Assembly (NCBI GenBank): GCA_965237895.1
Contig: CBDEGR010000002.1
Location: 1,860,001 to 1,924,000, forward strand
Reading direction: 5' to 3'
From: CBDEGR01 sp965237895
GTDB lineage: Bacteria > Acidobacteriota > Terriglobia > UBA7540 > JAPUME01
DNA length: 64,000 nucleotides
Positions 61,324 through 64,000 of this stretch are shown here, in pieces. A model generated the notes under the pieces. The model made no database searches and was not told the origin of the DNA. It worked only from the letters and a program-made list of their open reading frames with translations. The translations under genes were made by a program, and so were the position numbers. Position 1 is the stretch's first letter; every line of letters begins with the position of its first letter.

Positions 61324-62919
61324 TCATTCCGTTGGAGCTTTTTCGGCCTCCAACACAAGCTCTCCCGCCGGCGGCACGGCAGGCAACTGATTTTTCCGCT
61401 GGGCTTCGAGCAAGGCCGGGTTGACGCGCTTCACAATTCGGTCCACGGCAGGCTGCAGGACTTCAAAATAGGGTTTTGGATAGAGGCCGATCCAGAAGGC
61501 CCAAATCACCAGCGGAAGGAGCATGGCAATCTCACGCCAGTTCAAATCCTTCAGAACCTTGTTCTTGGGATTATCGCATGCGCCGAACATGGTCCGCTGG
61601 TAGAGCCAGAGCATATAGGCAGCGCCCAGGACGATTCCCAAAACGGCCCAAGCGCCCCAGCGCCAGTCGACCTGGAACGCGCCCTGAAGAATGGTGAATT
61701 CTCCGATGAAACCGTTCAACGCCGGCATACCGATGGAGGACATGGTAATTATCAGGAAGATCGTGGCATAGACGGGCATCACGTGCGAGAGCCCGCCGAA
61801 CTCCTTGATCTCGCGCGTGTGCCGCCGCTCATAGATCAGCCCGACAAGCAAGAATAATGCGCCGGTCGAGATGCCGTGATTCACCTGCTGGATGACGCTG
61901 CCGCCGATTCCGTGGTAATTCAAAGTGAAAATACCGAGCGTACAGAAGCCCAAATGGCTGACCGAGGAATATGCGATCAGCTTCTTCATGTCGCGCTGCA
62001 TCAGCGAAACCAGCGCGCCGTAGATGATGGCGATAATGGAAAGCACCACCATCCATTTCACCACACTCGGATGGGCGCTGGCCTCGGGCAGCATGGGCAG
62101 GTTGAAGCGGAGGAAACCGTAGGTTCCCATCTTCAGCAGAACGCCGGCCAGAATGACGGACCCGGCCGTGGGCGCCTCCACGTGCGCGTCCGGCAGCCAC
62201 GTATGGAACGGGAACATCGGCACCTTGATGGCAAATCCGACGGCGAAAGCGATAAAGACCCAGATCTGCCACCCACCAACAGGCCAATCGTGTTGCGAAA
62301 GCTGCAGGATGTCGAACGTATAGACTCCGGTGTCGGCATGGAACTGGAAGTAGACGGCCAGGATTCCGAGCAACAAAAGTACCGAGCCGCCCAGCGTGTA
62401 GAGGAAAAACTTTATCGCCGCATAGAGCTTATTCGGGCCGCCCCAAACGCCGATGATGAAGTACATCGGCACGAGCATGACTTCCCAGAAGACGTAAAAG
62501 AGGAAGAAGTCGAGCGCCATAAAGGCGCCGAGCATTCCCGTCTGCAAAATCAGGAAGAAGGCGTAGTACTCTTTGCTCCGTTTCTCGACGGCCGACCAGG
62601 AGGAGAGCGACGCCAGGAATCCCAACACCGTGGTCATCATGATCATCAGGAAGCTGATGCCGTCTACGCCCAAAGCGTATTCGGCGCCGATCGAGGGAAT
62701 CCAATCCGCGCGCTCCACGAACTTGAAGACCTCGCCGGGCGTCTCGCTCGGAAACCAGAAAAGTAACGGCAGCGAGACCAAAAAGCCGAGGAGCGTAAAG
62801 GCGTTTCCCAGCAGGCGTACCGTATTCTTCTTCTCGGAATTCACCAACGCAATCGGCAACACCCCGAGGAGCGGCGTAAAGAGGATAATGGTCAGCAAAT
62901 GCTCACGATAAAATTCCAT
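61324..62919 (-). CDS. nuoM: NADH-quinone oxidoreductase subunit M
   Basis: 531-residue antiporter-like subunit with a proline-rich C-terminal tail (NQLPAVPPAGELVLEAEKAP). Core motifs: LFYVFWEVMLVPMYFIIGVW, KVPMFPFHTWLPDAHVEAPT, KKLIAYSSVSHLGFCTL and GMPALNGFIGEFTIL. ATG 62919 with GAGG six bases before. Lies 62 bp after nuoL. Confidence 0.95.
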   Translation of the reverse strand: MEFYREHLLTIILFTPLLGVLPIALVNSEKKNTVRLLGNAFTLLGFLVSLPLLFWFPSETPGEVFKFVERADWIPSIGAEYALGVDGISFLMIMMTTVLGFLASLSSWSAVEKRSKEYYAFFLILQTGMLGAFMALDFFLFYVFWEVMLVPMYFIIGVWGGPNKLYAAIKFFLYTLGGSVLLLLGILAVYFQFHADTGVYTFDILQLSQHDWPVGGWQIWVFIAFAVGFAIKVPMFPFHTWLPDAHVEAPTAGSVILAGVLLKMGTYGFLRFNLPMLPEASAHPSVVKWMVVLSIIAIIYGALVSLMQRDMKKLIAYSSVSHLGFCTLGIFTLNYHGIGGSVIQQVNHGISTGALFLLVGLIYERRHTREIKEFGGLSHVMPVYATIFLIITMSSIGMPALNGFIGEFTILQGAFQVDWRWGAWAVLGIVLGAAYMLWLYQRTMFGACDNPKNKVLKDLNWREIAMLLPLVIWAFWIGLYPKPYFEVLQPAVDRIVKRVNPALLEAQRKNQLPAVPPAGELVLEAEKAPTE

Positions 62920-62981
62920 GAGGAACCTCAAATCCAAATACTTGCGATTCAAACTCGGCGAGGCAACCACCAGCGCTTCGC

Positions 62982-64000
62982 CTACTGAAACAGATAATAC
63001 GCGAACGAAGCCGCCAGACCCAGCACGATCAGCAGCGCAGCGCTCTGCACCGCCCCAGTCTGGATCATCCGCACCGGGTAGCTCATCAAATGCACAACCC
63101 AGCCCAGCAGGTTGACCAGCCCGTCAATGACCACAAGATCCCACCGGCGCGACCCTTCCCCCGCCGTGCGCGTCAGCCACCCCGTACCGTTCACCCCGCC
63201 GTCGATCACGCCCAGGTCGAACCCGGAGAAAAAGTTTCCCAGGTTCTTGGCGCGATCGACGAAGAGCGCGTCGTAAAGTTCGTCCACATAATACCTGTTG
63301 AGCAGAACGGCATAGACGGTCCGAAGCGAACCGGCCCACCGCTCGGGAATCTCCGGATGCTTTAAGTAGAAACGATACGCCGTGTAGACTCCGTAAGCCG
63401 CCACCAACATGGAAACCGCCATCAGAATGCCCTCGACGGCATGGGAAGGAAGACCGGCTTCCGGAACTCTGGGATTCCGAAAGACCGGCTCCAGAAACGT
63501 TCCAAATCGGTTCGAGCCACCAAAGACCAGCGGCCAGCCCAGGAACCCTCCCACGACCGACAGCACCGCCAGCACGCGCAACGGAATCAGCATCGCTTCA
63601 GGAGACTCGTGAAGGTGCTCGGCCGTCTTTTCCGAGTACCGCGGCGAACCCCAGAAGGTCATAAAGAGAAGGCGGAACATGTAGAAAGCGGTCAACCCGG
63701 CCGTCACCACGCCGATGAACAAGAGCAGCTTGTGACCCGAGAAGGCGCTCAAAAGGATTTCATCCTTACTGATAAACCCGGCGAACAGAGGAAACCCGGC
63801 AATCGAAAGCGTGGCGAGGCCGAATGTCCAATACGTGACGGGAATCTTATCCTTGAGCCCGCCCATCTTGCGCATGTCCTGCTCGCCGCTTACCGCATGG
63901 ATCACGCTGCCCGCGCCGAGGAACAAGAGCGCCTTAAAAAATGCATGGGTGGTCAGGTGGAAAATGCCTGCTCCGAAAGCTCCCACGCCGCAGGCCAAAA
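62982..64000 (-). CDS. nuoL: NADH-quinone oxidoreductase subunit L, C-terminal part
   Basis: About 339 residues of the C-terminal half; the 5' part lies beyond the right edge. The helix-7/8 region begins GIFHLTTHAFFKALLFLGAG, and the lateral helix and final transmembrane helix (ALLIVLGLAASFAYYLF) are present. Upstream of nuoM as in standard operons. Confidence 0.94.
   Translation of the reverse strand, partial: LACGVGAFGAGIFHLTTHAFFKALLFLGAGSVIHAVSGEQDMRKMGGLKDKIPVTYWTFGLATLSIAGFPLFAGFISKDEILLSAFSGHKLLLFIGVVTAGLTAFYMFRLLFMTFWGSPRYSEKTAEHLHESPEAMLIPLRVLAVLSVVGGFLGWPLVFGGSNRFGTFLEPVFRNPRVPEAGLPSHAVEGILMAVSMLVAAYGVYTAYRFYLKHPEIPERWAGSLRTVYAVLLNRYYVDELYDALFVDRAKNLGNFFSGFDLGVIDGGVNGTGWLTRTAGEGSRRWDLVVIDGLVNLLGWVVHLMSYPVRMIQTGAVQSAALLIVLGLAASFAYYLFQ

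Noticed and set aside
60556..61857. 433-residue open frame on the plus strand
   Set aside because: Antisense to nuoN and nuoM, both full of conserved motifs; composition typical of a shadow frame.
1..64000. CRISPR arrays
   Set aside because: No run of regularly spaced direct repeats was seen in any non-coding stretch, and no cas gene is present.

Overview
The window is 64 kb of high-GC DNA, dense with genes on both strands, and reads like the chromosome of an uncultivated, respiring Gram-negative bacterium. Outer-membrane life is suggested by a PilB-type ATPase, a TonB-receptor-like stump, a Tat-exported MsrP and a lipoprotein. The long-form ArgS, form II CoxL, PdxS/PdxT, REC-PATAN regulator, NtrYX, RNase J and a split nuo/atp layout fit an Acidobacteriota-like or neighbouring deep lineage. 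That placement is an inference from gene families, not from a marker-gene tree.

Layout. 1-9.3 kb: the 5' part of pilB, an endonuclease III relative, the NtrY/NtrX two-component pair, and a convergent phoH-ybeY-corC-era operon. 9.6-17.9 kb: a TPR protein, a CO-dehydrogenase-like molybdenum hydroxylase operon (coxS-coxL-coxM-coxG), PLP synthase pdxS-pdxT overlapping an arsC-type phosphatase, and a metallo-beta-lactamase-fold hydrolase. 18-30.7 kb: smpB, pepA, a fused TrkA, argS, a damaged AmrS-like gene, an SDR, a phosphodiesterase, membrane proteins and an M1 peptidase. 30.75-37.2 kb: a mosaic stretch bounded by the 3' end of tRNA-Phe and a 26-bp copy of it. It carries pfkB and hemH but also small unknown genes, an IS3 remnant, an excisionase-like HTH gene, a decapitated serine recombinase and a DUF5681 gene. 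37.4-51.8 kb: ftsK, uppP, mddA, rnj, ksgA, trxA, purA and a molybdenum-cofactor run moeA-moaC-(REC-PATAN)-mogA, then ygfZ. 51.9-57.9 kb: a decay zone with a truncated HMA-like gene, msrP, a TonB-receptor-like stump, an isolated nuoA, a LytS-type kinase, thiS, a frameshifted pseudogene and a collapsed second nuo locus (nuoA-nuoC-nuoD joined to the tail of nuoN). 57.9-64 kb: nuoL-nuoM-nuoN followed by atpZ-atpI-atpB-atpE, one minus-strand energy-coupling unit ending in a terminator.

How the genes fit together. Molybdenum enzymes recur (Cox-like hydroxylase, MsrP), and three Mo-cofactor genes are present to serve them. Complex I proton-pumping subunits sit directly upstream of the ATP synthase Fo genes, whose c subunit carries a Gln/Glu-Ser/Tyr set seen in Na+-binding rings. 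Several genes survive only as fragments: an AmrS homologue without its radical-SAM cysteines, glgA and TonB-receptor 3' stumps, and the nuoD/nuoN junction. They point either to real deletions or to assembly joins, and reads spanning the junctions would decide. No CRISPR array, rRNA or intact transposon was seen. The clearest oddities are the tRNA-Phe-flanked island, the RNase J gene with no ATG/GTG/TTG start upstream of its conserved N-terminus, the CRPC thioredoxin and the collapsed nuo locus.
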